A stretch of 8,805 nucleotides of DNA, taken from NCBI GenBank assembly GCA_021846605.1, contig JAJZWQ010000132.1:1-8805 (forward strand). Reading direction: 5' to 3'. Of the stretch, positions 1 to 6,508 are shown in pieces. The stretch comes from Bacillota bacterium. Lineage in GTDB: Bacteria; Bacillota_E; RBS10-35; JAJYVN01. Under the pieces are notes generated by a model. The model searched no databases and was not told the DNA's origin. It was given only the letters and a program-made list of their open reading frames with translations. How positions within the stretch are numbered: the first letter of the stretch is position 1; each line of letters starts with the position of its first letter. The position numbers were made by a program, and so were the translations under genes.

Positions 1-269
1 GTACGCGCCCGGCAGGAGGCAATGGCCTCGGTGGCCTTGACGCGGGCGCTGCAGACAAGCTGCGCCGGGAGGGCCGTGGCGCATCGCTCCGCTGTGTAGG
101 TCTGGGGATGCAGTTCCACGCCGTGGAGACGGGGCATCTCCCATCCCACAGCGCCAACGCCCGGTTGGCGGTTGGACGAGGCGGTGTACTGCGCGATTGT
201 CTCACGCCAGGCCGCATTCGCCCCCGCATCCGCTACGACACGCACCCGAAGCGTCAAGTCCATACTCAT
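1..269 (-). CDS. tnpB: TnpB-type RNA-guided nuclease of an IS200/IS605/IS1341 element, N-terminal 89 codons (partial)
   Basis: The reverse strand is open from an ATG at 269 to the window edge. It gives 89 complete residues starting MSMDLTLRVR, with a possible internal start at 263. Features typical of TnpB N-termini are the opening beta-strand (residues 4-12), an ETIAQYTASSN segment (23-33) and LPAQLVCSARVKATEA (68-82). The last matches the 'LPAQLVxxARVKATEA' block before the helical part of the family. The RuvC-like catalytic domain and zinc finger lie outside the window, so integrity cannot be judged. TnpB is known as a transposon-encoded nuclease guided by an RNA made from the element's 3' end (omega RNA), which would also lie outside. 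No good Shine-Dalgarno sequence precedes the start. About 90 bases upstream lies a nested inverted repeat and then a broken phosphoesterase gene, consistent with an element inserted there. Family call is fairly sure; subfamily is not. Confidence 0.8.
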   Translation of the reverse strand, partial: MSMDLTLRVRVVADAGANAAWRETIAQYTASSNRQPGVGAVGWEMPRLHGVELHPQTYTAERCATALPAQLVCSARVKATEAIASCRAR

Positions 270-307
270 ATAGCGCCACGGACAGTCTGTTCCCACAAGG
301 GAGGGAA

Positions 308-356
308 CGCGCGGCCAATCCCACGGCTGAAGCCGGGGGTATCAGACGGCCGCGCG
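308..356. repeat. Nested inverted repeat, probable subterminal hairpin of the tnpB element
   Basis: CGCGCGGCC (308-316) and GGCCGCGCG (348-356) are a perfect 9-bp inverted repeat. Inside it a second hairpin (320-339) has arms CCCACGGC and GCCGGGGG, which pair except for one A-G mismatch, around a TGAA loop. The inner motif resembles the 'CCCACGGCT..AGCCGTGGG' hairpins common at ends of IS605/IS1341-type elements. It sits upstream of tnpB and directly next to where phosphoesterase homology stops (about 361). I infer that this is the element end. The exact cleavage site and target tetra- or pentanucleotide cannot be fixed without the empty site. Confidence 0.6.
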
Positions 357-360
357 AAGA

Positions 361-1068
361 TGTGATGAACAGCACGCCGCCGTCCCTTCAGGCCGGGCTC
401 GCCAGGATGTGGGGCACGAACGCCCCAGCCAGCGGTCCCCGATGAAGCGCGGGCAGCTGTGCATGTCGTCGCATAGGTTGGGCGTGATCCAGACCAGTTT
501 CGGGACGCGCCCGCCAGGCAGACGGCTGTCCAGGGCGGTCAGCGGCTGGATCTGTTCGCAGAGCGCCGTGCTCCCCCGGACGCCCATGTAGTACCGGAAG
601 GGGTCGTGCTTGCCCGCGTAGAGTCCGGGGAACCACCAGGCCCCCAGGAAGCAGGCCCGCGGCAGGCCCTGCATGTAGGCCTCTCAGGAAACGCCCGCGG
701 CGGTCGCCAGATTGGGGGTGTGCTGGTAGCAGGCCGTGCAGTCGCTGCTGATCAGCGTGTGGCCGCTAGTCAGGGCCAGGTAGTTGGGCAGGCTGGGATG
801 GGCCACGGAGTAATAGTCCGTGGCGACGCCGCCGCGTCGGGCGAGCGCGGCGACGTGGGGCAGGGCGAGGGCCCCGCGGTACCCCAGGTTTTCCATCACG
901 ATCACGAAGACGTGGCGGAAGGCGGGGACACCGGCGCGGCCCCCCCGCCGGCGGGGGGATGGCGGGCCCGACGGGTGCCGGGGAAGCGCGGACGCACGCG
1001 ACCAGGGCCAGGGCGGCCAGGGTCAAGGCCAGCAGCCGGGCCGGACCGCTGCGCACGTCCCGTGTCAC
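361..1068 (-). pseudogene. Decayed lipoprotein-type phosphoesterase (PF04185, SapM/acid phosphatase-like)
   Basis: Read on the reverse strand from a GTG at 1068, the first 43 residues form a lipoprotein signal peptide with lipobox LVAC (Cys at residue 29). One extra base in the 7-C run at 940-946 then shifts the frame. After the shift the family motifs appear: VFVIVMENLGY, HPSLPNYLALTSG, then EAYMQGLP, FVWITPN-like VWITPNLCDDMHSC and GDRWL. These are hallmarks of PF04185 phosphoesterases, which hydrolyse phosphomonoesters or phospholipids outside the cell. Lesions: TGA at 684-686, where Trp is expected before EAYMQG; a one-base loss within about 420-433 between GDRWL and FVPHILASPA; TGA at 388-390, where Trp is expected before RDGGVLFIT; and complete loss of homology at about 361, where the tnpB element begins. 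The C-terminal part is missing. No single reading can make the protein. The alternative of sequencing errors could explain the indels but not the insertion. Confidence 0.85.
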
Positions 1069-1121
1069 CCCCGGACAAGCGTGCCCTGTCACCACGCGGC
1101 CGAGCAAGTCTTGGCGGCCAT

Positions 1122-1130
1122 TGCTATACT
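1122..1130 (+). promoter_or_regulatory. Extended -10 promoter (TGCTATACT) of the small protein gene
   Basis: TG-C-TATACT matches the extended -10 consensus TGnTATAAT in all but one base. No good -35 lies 17 bases upstream, as is common with extended -10 promoters. Transcription would begin near 1136-1138, only about 10-12 bases before the ATG at 1148. The leader would hold little more than the G-rich run GGGGGTGGG. Position and sequence fit well, but this is inferred from motif alone. Confidence 0.5.
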
Positions 1131-1147
1131 TGGACGGGGGTGGGTAC

Positions 1148-1339
1148 ATGTTCGGGGGGCGGAAGTTCGGCTTGCTGCGGACGCTCTTTGCCCTTTTCGG
1201 TCTGGGCTGGCTGGCCTGTCCGGACGGACCGGTCACGGAGGAGGAGCGCCAGCGCTGGCGGGAGCGCCGGCACCGGTTTCGCCAGAAGGTGCGGGCGGCT
1301 GCTCGCGAGTTGCTTACCGAGGAGGGCACGGAGGCCTAG
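1148..1339 (+). CDS. Small membrane-anchored protein, 63 aa, unknown function
   Basis: An ATG at 1148 opens 63 codons ending in TAG at 1339. Residues about 8-23 (GLLRTLFALFGLGWLA) form one hydrophobic segment. They are followed by CPDGPVT and a highly charged helix, with EEERQRW, RERRHRFRQK and REL runs from about 31 to the end. The protein would be a single-pass or monotopic membrane anchor with a cytoplasmic charged helix. A G-rich run lies 4-12 bases before the ATG and an extended -10 lies just upstream. Third positions are GC-rich as in neighbouring genes, supporting real coding. Longer frames reaching further upstream lie antisense to the phosphoesterase remnant and are not credible starts. 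The gene lies 102 bases before the UbiB-type kinase gene in the same direction, with a strong hairpin between them. I do not recognise a family. A partner or regulator of the downstream kinase is possible from position only. Confidence 0.6.
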   Translation: MFGGRKFGLLRTLFALFGLGWLACPDGPVTEEERQRWRERRHRFRQKVRAAARELLTEEGTEA

Positions 1340-1381
1340 GATGCGGGTGAACTCCAGGGCACGCCGGCCGGTTGCGCGCGT

Positions 1382-1415
1382 GATCGGGCAGGGGAGACAT
1401 CGCCCCTGCTCGATC
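1382..1415 (+). terminator. Strong 13-bp hairpin between the small ORF and the UbiB gene (terminator-like or attenuator)
   Basis: Left arm 1382-1394 and right arm 1403-1415 pair over 13 positions, with one G-U wobble, around an 8-base loop (AGACATCG). No T-tract follows on either strand, so it is not a canonical intrinsic terminator. It lies 43 bases after the stop of the small protein and 26 bases before the UbiB ATG. It could be a partial terminator, an mRNA stabiliser or a regulatory leader structure. The structure is certain from sequence; its role is not. Confidence 0.55.
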
Positions 1416-1441
1416 CGGGCCTGTCCGAGTGCGGTGTTCGG

Positions 1442-3094
1442 ATGACCGGTCGTGCACGGCGCGCGCGGACCTTCCGCATCGTCTGGCTGGCCGTGCGCAT
1501 GGTGACGTCCATCGTGATGGTGGAACGGCGCCGCGGCCGCATGTCGGGTGAGGAGTTCGCCCGTGTGGAGGAACGCGTCCTCACGGCTGAGGCCATCCGC
1601 CTGCGCGAGACGGCCCTCCAGTTGGAGGGTCTGCTGATCAAGCTCGGGCAGTTCCTGTCGACGCGCGTGGACGTCCTGCCCGAGGCCTTCACCCGCGAAC
1701 TGGGGCAGTTGCGCGACGCCGTGCCGCCGGTCCCCTGGCCCGCGGTGCGCACCCAGGTGGAACGGGAATTGGGGTCCGAGATCTCAGCCGTCTTCAGCAC
1801 CTTCGTCGAGGCCCCGGTCGCGGCCGCCTCACTGGGGCAGGTGCACCGCGCCGTCCTGGCGGACGGGCGTGCGGTCGCCGTGAAGGTGCAGCGTCCTGGT
1901 GTCGGTGAACTGGTCCGTGTCGACCTGCAGGCCGTGCTGACCGTCGTCCGCTTCTTCCGCCGCTTCCAGGCCGTGGAGCGCAAGGTGGACCTGTTGGCGC
2001 TCTACCGGGAGTTGGAGCGGACGACCCTGGAAGAACTGGACTACCTGAGCGAGGCCGAGCACGCCCGCCGCTTCGGGGCCAACTTCGCCGGCCAGGACGA
2101 TGTGGTCGTGCCCGAGATCTTCCCCGAGCACGGCACACGCCGTTTGCTGGTGATGGAGTTCGTCTCCGGTCTGCGCCTGGACGACCGCACAGCATTGATC
2201 GAGGCCGGTCTGGACCCGCGGGCCATCGCCGAGCGCGTCGTGCGCACCTACCTGCAGCAGGTGCTGCGCGACGGGCTCTTCCACGCCGATCCCCATCCCG
2301 GCAACATCTTCGCGGACCCCACGGGCCGCCTGATCTATGTCGACTTCGGCATGATGGGCGAGCTTTCCGCCGAGGACCGCGGCACGTTTGGCCGCTTCGT
2401 CATGGCGATTGTGCACCGCGACTACGACGCCCTGGTGGAGGCCGTCGACGACCTGGGGTTCCTGCGCCGCCACGCCGACCGCGACGTGCTCAAACGCGGG
2501 TTGGCCCTGGCCCTGGACCACATGTCGGGGTTGCCGCCCCAGGGGCCGGTGGGTGCGGCCTTCGAGGAGTTCCTCGATGAACTGCGCGACTTCATCCGTT
2601 CCGAGCCCTTCCAACTGCCGACCCAGTACGCCTTCCTGGGGCGTGCCGCCGGCATCTTGCTGGGCGTCTGTACCGGCCTGGACCCGGATGTCGACTTCGT
2701 CCGGCTGTTGCGGGAGAACGCCCTGCCCTATCTCGACATGGGCGCCGACGGCACCGCCGAGGAGGCGGGACCCGGCGGCATCCCCTGGAAGACCTTGCGG
2801 CGTGAAGCCGCGCGCCTGGGGACGTCCCTGTATCGCCTCCCCGGCAGGCTGGAGAAGCTGCTGGAGAAGGCGGAGTCCGGCGAACTTCGCGTACGGGTGG
2901 AACTGGGTGCCATCGCGCGTCGTCTGGAAGAACGCAACGCGAGCAGCGAGCGTCGAACGCGCGCGCTGCTCGCGATCGGCGCTGGTGCGATCTCCGCCTG
3001 GTTCACGGTGGCCGGCCGGATCTGGCCCGACCGGATCGGTTGGGTGCTGACGGCCCTCCTGCTGCTCTCCAGCCTCCACCGTCCGCGGTCCTGA
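1442..3094 (+). CDS. UbiB/AarF (ABC1) family atypical protein kinase-like ATPase
   Basis: This complete 550-residue protein has every diagnostic UbiB-family motif. The family-specific KxGQ motif is KLGQ at 67-70. The Ala-rich loop that replaces the Gly-rich loop is VAAASLGQVH (126-135). The ATP-site Lys is in VAVK (Lys148). The ExD-type region is LEELDYLSEAE (196-206). The catalytic loop is HADPHPGN (281-288; Asp283, Asn288), and the metal-binding motif is DFG (301-303). The C-terminus (about 506-546) is hydrophobic and probably membrane-associated. These proteins are known as ATPases supporting quinone biosynthesis or isoprenoid-lipid handling at membranes, and substrate phosphorylation is usually not shown. 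Homologues are common in bacteria that make menaquinone rather than ubiquinone, so the name ubiB would over-claim here. The start at 1442 has only a weak Shine-Dalgarno sequence. Length is normal and no damage is seen. The preceding small ORF and hairpin suggest joint or attenuated expression. Confidence 0.93.
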   Translation: MTGRARRARTFRIVWLAVRMVTSIVMVERRRGRMSGEEFARVEERVLTAEAIRLRETALQLEGLLIKLGQFLSTRVDVLPEAFTRELGQLRDAVPPVPWPAVRTQVERELGSEISAVFSTFVEAPVAAASLGQVHRAVLADGRAVAVKVQRPGVGELVRVDLQAVLTVVRFFRRFQAVERKVDLLALYRELERTTLEELDYLSEAEHARRFGANFAGQDDVVVPEIFPEHGTRRLLVMEFVSGLRLDDRTALIEAGLDPRAIAERVVRTYLQQVLRDGLFHADPHPGNIFADPTGRLIYVDFGMMGELSAEDRGTFGRFVMAIVHRDYDALVEAVDDLGFLRRHADRDVLKRGLALALDHMSGLPPQGPVGAAFEEFLDELRDFIRSEPFQLPTQYAFLGRAAGILLGVCTGLDPDVDFVRLLRENALPYLDMGADGTAEEAGPGGIPWKTLRREAARLGTSLYRLPGRLEKLLEKAESGELRVRVELGAIARRLEERNASSERRTRALLAIGAGAISAWFTVAGRIWPDRIGWVLTALLLLSSLHRPRS

Positions 3095-3144
3095 GGGGGA
3101 CAGGTTCCGCCGCCGACAAGCGCCCCAACTCGTGACCGACATGC

Positions 3145-3151
3145 GGAGGGG
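3145..3151 (+). promoter_or_regulatory. Ribosome binding site GGAGGGG fixing the GTG start of the SLH protein
   Basis: GGAGGGG lies five bases before GTG at 3157. It supports this GTG over the in-frame ATG at 3187. The GTG start also gives a proper basic n-region (RAWSGRPLR) before the hydrophobic signal core. Confidence 0.65.
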
Positions 3152-3156
3152 TCCAC

Positions 3157-6084
3157 GTGCGTGCGTGGAGCGGCCGGCCGCTGAGAATGGGCCTCATCCT
3201 GGCGTTCGCACTGGGGACGAGCCTGCCGGCCGCCGCGACGACCACGGCACCGACCTTCAGGGACGTCCCTCCCGCATACTGGGCGTATGCCGACATTGAA
3301 TCGCTGGCCGCGGCGGGCGTGATCAACGGGGTCGGGGGCGGGTACTTCGATCCGCAGGGCCTGGTGACCCGGGCGCAGTTCGCCACGATGCTCGCGCGCC
3401 TGGACCATCCCCCCGCCGACACCGTGGGGCCGCGCTTCAGCGACGTGCCCGCCACCGCCTGGTTCTACGGGCCCGTGGAGGCGGCCACGGGTTTGGGATG
3501 GATGAGCGGGGTGGGCGGGGGACTGTTCGATCCCAACGCGCCCGTGACCCGGGCCCAGGCCGCGCTCACGCTGGCCGATTACCTGGGGCTGGACCACGTG
3601 GCCCAGGACGAGGCGAGCGCGCCGCTGCCGTTCACCGACGCGGCCGGGGTGCCGGCCGCCGACCACGGCGCCGTGGCGGTCGCCGTGCACCTGGGCCTGC
3701 TGCAGGGAGTGTATGGACAGGTCCTGCCCGCGGCTCCGCTCACCCGGGCCCAGGCGGCCGCCCTGCTGGTCCGCCTGGAGGGCGTGACGTCGCGCCAGTT
3801 GCGCCGTGAAGGGGCGCGCGTGGCCCAGGCCGTCCACATCGACAGCGCGACGGACGCCGTCGACGCCGGCCAGCCGCTGACCCTGGACGCATACGCCTTT
3901 GACGCCCCTGGACACATCGTGCCGTCCGGCTTTAGCTGGCAGGCGCAGGGCGCCCAACTGACCCAGGGGGCCTCCAGCGCCTCGGCCACCCTGGTCGGCA
4001 ACGTCCCCGGCACCGTCACGGTGTCGGTCGCCGCCATCGGGGGCACGGCCAGTGCGACGCGCACCTTCAAAATCACCCAGCCGACGGGCCTCCAGGCCGT
4101 GGTCCCCCCGGCCGCGCTGGCGGACACGGCGCTGCCCATCACCGTCGAGGCGCTGGGGCAGGACGGCCAGCCGGACCCGGGCAGCAGCGGACGCACCGTG
4201 ACGGTGACGGCCACGCCCGCCCGCGGGCAGACGGTTTCGGCCCGGACCGAGTTGGTGCAGGGGCAGGGCACGGTGGCGCTGCCGCCGCTGTCTGTCGGAA
4301 CCTATACGGTCGCGGTCTCCGGGCTGGGCCTGCCCGTTCGGCTCTCGAGCCTGTCCGTGGTGATGGCGCCGATCGGGAGCCTCGTCCTCGCGCCCCAGGG
4401 CGGTGGCCCGCTCACGCTGACGGTCGGCCAGGAGATGACCGTCGACGCCCACATCGTGCCACAGACCGGCGGCGCGGGCGCCCGCTGGCCGGTGCAGGCG
4501 GTCGTGTCCGGCCGCCAGAACGCCCTGCCCCACGTGGTCGGGGAGGGCCTGTCCCCCGACGTGCTCTCCCTGGATTCGGCTCCCTCCCAGGTGTCGTCAG
4601 GCGGTGGGTCGGTGGCCGTGCTGCAGGGCGAGGCCGCCGGGCAGGGGGTGCTGCAGGTCTCCGTCCCCGGCGGGGCGCTCCTGCCGGCCAGCATCCCCGT
4701 CCGCGTCGTGCCGACGGGCGCGTTCGGCGCCGCGCAGGGCGCGACCGGCACTGCGGGCGCTGCGGTCACGGTCGACATCGCGCTCCCGCCGACGGCCAAC
4801 CCCCAGGTGCCGGTGTATCTGGAGGCCATCGATCCCAACGGGCACCCGCACCCCTGGGTCCAGGCGCAGGTGGGGCCGGACGGGGCGCAGGCGACCTTCG
4901 TGCCCAAGGTCGCGGGCCTGTGGAGGCTGCGCTGGTTCCGCCACGGGTACCTGCCGGTCGCCGAGGGCGCCGTGCAGGTAGCCCCCGGGCCCGTCACCCA
5001 CCTGATGGTCGACCCCACCCCGACGTCGGTCCTCCTGCCGGGGCAGCGTGTGACGCTGCGCGCCTGGCTGGCGGACCAGTTCGATAATCCCGTCGGCCAG
5101 GACTTTGCGCTGCGGGTGCAGGTCCAGGGCGGCGCGGCGGCGGGCATGTTGCAGTTCACTCCCGGCATGTTTTCCGGGCCGGGTGCGGTTGGCACTTTCA
5201 CGGCCGGGACGTCCGGCACCCAGGTGCTGACCTTCACCAGCCCCGACCACCCCCAGTTGGGCAGCGCGACCGTGGTGCTGCGCACCGTCGCCAACCGGGT
5301 GGACCGGGTGGCCGGCAAGGGCGGATGGCTGACCTTCCCCGACTGGAAGACCGAGGGGGCCGCCCAGATCCTGGCCCAGGCCAAGGCGCTCGGCCTGACC
5401 CACCTCTACCTGGAGGTGGCCACCAGCAGCGACGGCTTTTACGGAGGGCGGGCGCTGGACAGCTTCCTCCCGAAGGCCCACGCCGCGGGCATCGCCGTGA
5501 TCGCCTGGGTGTATGCCGCGCTGGAGAACCCGGCCAGGGACACCACGCTGCTGAACGAGGTCGCGGCATACACCACGCCGCAGGGGGACCGCGCCGACGG
5601 GGTCGCCCTGGACCTGGAGCAGGTGCTCACGCCGTCCGTGGTGGCCGCCTACACCGCCCAGGCCAACGCGGACGAGGGGCCGGACGGATTGGTCGTGCTG
5701 GTGCCCTTCCCGCCGCTGTATGGGCCGCAGGCGCCGCTGTCCCTTGTCGCGCGCAACATCCAGGTCGTCGCGCCCATGGACTACTGGCACATCTATGAAC
5801 AGGACTACAGCTACTCCGAGGTGTACAACTGGGTGGCGGAGTCGGTGAAGCTGATCCATGCGCGCGCCGGGGCCTCCATGGCGGTGGAGGTCATCGCGCA
5901 GACCTTCGACGCGTTTGCCGGCGGCGTGGGCCAGGGGATCTTCAGCCCCACCGCGGGGGAGGTGGCCGCCGCGATGCGCGCGTCCTCGTCCGCCGGCGCC
6001 ATTGGCGTCTCGTTCTACCGGCCTGCCACCGCGACCTCTCCGGAACTGGGGGTGATGGCGTCCCGGCCGTGGCCGGACGGGTAG
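3157..6084 (+). CDS. SLH-domain surface protein with Ig-like stalk and C-terminal GH18-like TIM-barrel domain
   Basis: This complete 975-residue exported protein starts with a signal peptide (1 to about 27, ending LPAAA). Three SLH domains follow at about 33-82, 94-143 and 158-207. The first two carry FxDVP, WxY, GVGGGxFDP and VTRAQ. The third is degenerate but keeps LTRAQ. SLH domains bind secondary cell-wall polysaccharide and hold proteins in the envelope. Residues about 220-710 are beta-rich, rich in Gly, Val, Ala and Thr, and look like several Ig-like or invasin-like modules forming a stalk. Residues about 712-970 look like a TIM barrel: KGGWLTF, LGLTHLYLEV, AGIAVIAWVY, DGVALDLEQ (814-822), VVAPMDYW (870-877) and GVSFYRP (950-956). 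The D-G-x-x-x-D-x-E pattern (Asp819, Glu821) and MDYW recall the GH18 catalytic motif and its M-x-Y-D strand. DUF4015-like hydrolase domains are an alternative. Substrate unknown; peptidoglycan or surface glycan is inference. The gene starts 62 bases after the kinase gene. Confidence 0.9.
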   Translation: MRAWSGRPLRMGLILAFALGTSLPAAATTTAPTFRDVPPAYWAYADIESLAAAGVINGVGGGYFDPQGLVTRAQFATMLARLDHPPADTVGPRFSDVPATAWFYGPVEAATGLGWMSGVGGGLFDPNAPVTRAQAALTLADYLGLDHVAQDEASAPLPFTDAAGVPAADHGAVAVAVHLGLLQGVYGQVLPAAPLTRAQAAALLVRLEGVTSRQLRREGARVAQAVHIDSATDAVDAGQPLTLDAYAFDAPGHIVPSGFSWQAQGAQLTQGASSASATLVGNVPGTVTVSVAAIGGTASATRTFKITQPTGLQAVVPPAALADTALPITVEALGQDGQPDPGSSGRTVTVTATPARGQTVSARTELVQGQGTVALPPLSVGTYTVAVSGLGLPVRLSSLSVVMAPIGSLVLAPQGGGPLTLTVGQEMTVDAHIVPQTGGAGARWPVQAVVSGRQNALPHVVGEGLSPDVLSLDSAPSQVSSGGGSVAVLQGEAAGQGVLQVSVPGGALLPASIPVRVVPTGAFGAAQGATGTAGAAVTVDIALPPTANPQVPVYLEAIDPNGHPHPWVQAQVGPDGAQATFVPKVAGLWRLRWFRHGYLPVAEGAVQVAPGPVTHLMVDPTPTSVLLPGQRVTLRAWLADQFDNPVGQDFALRVQVQGGAAAGMLQFTPGMFSGPGAVGTFTAGTSGTQVLTFTSPDHPQLGSATVVLRTVANRVDRVAGKGGWLTFPDWKTEGAAQILAQAKALGLTHLYLEVATSSDGFYGGRALDSFLPKAHAAGIAVIAWVYAALENPARDTTLLNEVAAYTTPQGDRADGVALDLEQVLTPSVVAAYTAQANADEGPDGLVVLVPFPPLYGPQAPLSLVARNIQVVAPMDYWHIYEQDYSYSEVYNWVAESVKLIHARAGASMAVEVIAQTFDAFAGGVGQGIFSPTAGEVAAAMRASSSAGAIGVSFYRPATATSPELGVMASRPWPDG

Positions 6085-6123
6085 CCCCACGCACTCCGCT
6101 CAGGGGGCCCGGTCCCGTCCCCC

Positions 6124-6147
6124 GGGGCGGTGGGGCGCACCGGCCCC
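6124..6147. terminator. Weak GC-rich hairpin after the SLH gene
   Basis: GGGGCGGT (6124-6131) can pair with ACCGGCCCC (6139-6147), giving eight pairs with one bulged base around a seven-base loop. It lies 40 bases after the SLH protein stop and at the probable end of the PadR remnant on the other strand, so it could serve both. There is no T-tract. In such GC-rich DNA a stem of this size may arise by chance. Confidence 0.3.
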
Positions 6148-6505
6148 AAAGGCGGTCATGGCAGCGGAGCTGCGCCTCCAGGCGGATGCGCGCGTGTGCC
6201 AGGACCACCATCTCCACGGCGATCAGATAGGGGCGGGCATAGTCCCGGGTCTGCCGCGCGGAGGCCGCGTCGGTTGCCAGGGCGGCCCGCCGGTTGGCGC
6301 TGACCGCCGGCAGGCGGTCGGCGGGGACGCCCCCCACGGGCTGCAGCGCCAGATCCACGGGGTCGGGTCGGAGGCGCGTGTCGCGCAGGATCGCGTCGCG
6401 GATGGCCAGCAACCCCTGCCGGCCGGCCCCGGTGATGGCGCAGACGGTTCGCGCCGGTATCTTCCCCTCCCGCTCGGTGCGCACCACATCGACGACGCTG
6501 CCCGC
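6140..6505 (-). pseudogene. PadR-family transcriptional regulator remnant lacking the DNA-binding N-terminus
   Basis: The reverse strand from about 6505 reads SVVDVVRTEREGKIPARTV, then CAITGAGRQGLLAIRDAILR, LRPDPVDLAL, RDYARPYLIAVEMVVLAHAR and RLEAQLR. This order matches PadR regulators: the wing of the winged helix (VVRTEREGKIPxRTVYxITxAGR), the RPDPFDLAL linker and the C-terminal dimerisation helices. The first winged-helix residues, including the recognition helix, are absent. An in-frame TGA at 6506-6508 closes the frame and no matching sequence continues upstream. The only start left is a GTG at 6487, inside the wing. The frame also lacks a proper end, reading through into the 3' end of the SLH gene (stop at 5942), so the original stop has probably been lost. 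PadR proteins repress adjacent genes in response to small ligands. This copy cannot bind DNA in the usual way. Confidence 0.7.
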
Positions 6506-6508
6506 TCA

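Noticed and set aside
388..686. UGA read as tryptophan, since two TGA codons fall exactly at expected Trp positions in the phosphoesterase.
   Set aside because: TGA ends the UbiB-type kinase, the lipoprotein, the PAP2 and the SIS genes at sensible places. The phosphoesterase also has frameshifts and a transposon end, so decay is simpler.
606..1445. A 279-codon plus-strand open frame opposite the phosphoesterase and through the small ORF.
   Set aside because: It is Gly/Arg/Pro-rich without motifs and is antisense to recognisable phosphoesterase sequence. The 63-residue frame in the same area has better composition and a promoter.
1829..6090. Several long reverse-strand open frames (about 437, 601 and 497 codons) opposite the kinase and SLH genes.
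   Set aside because: They show Arg/Gly/Pro/His-rich composition with no motifs and are mirror frames of GC-rich coding DNA. The plus-strand genes have clear domains.
5942..6140. The PadR frame continuing as a C-terminal extension overlapping the SLH gene.
   Set aside because: PadR-like sequence ends near RLEAQLR. The rest is Arg/Pro-rich mirror coding of the SLH 3' end, so it is read-through after loss of the stop.
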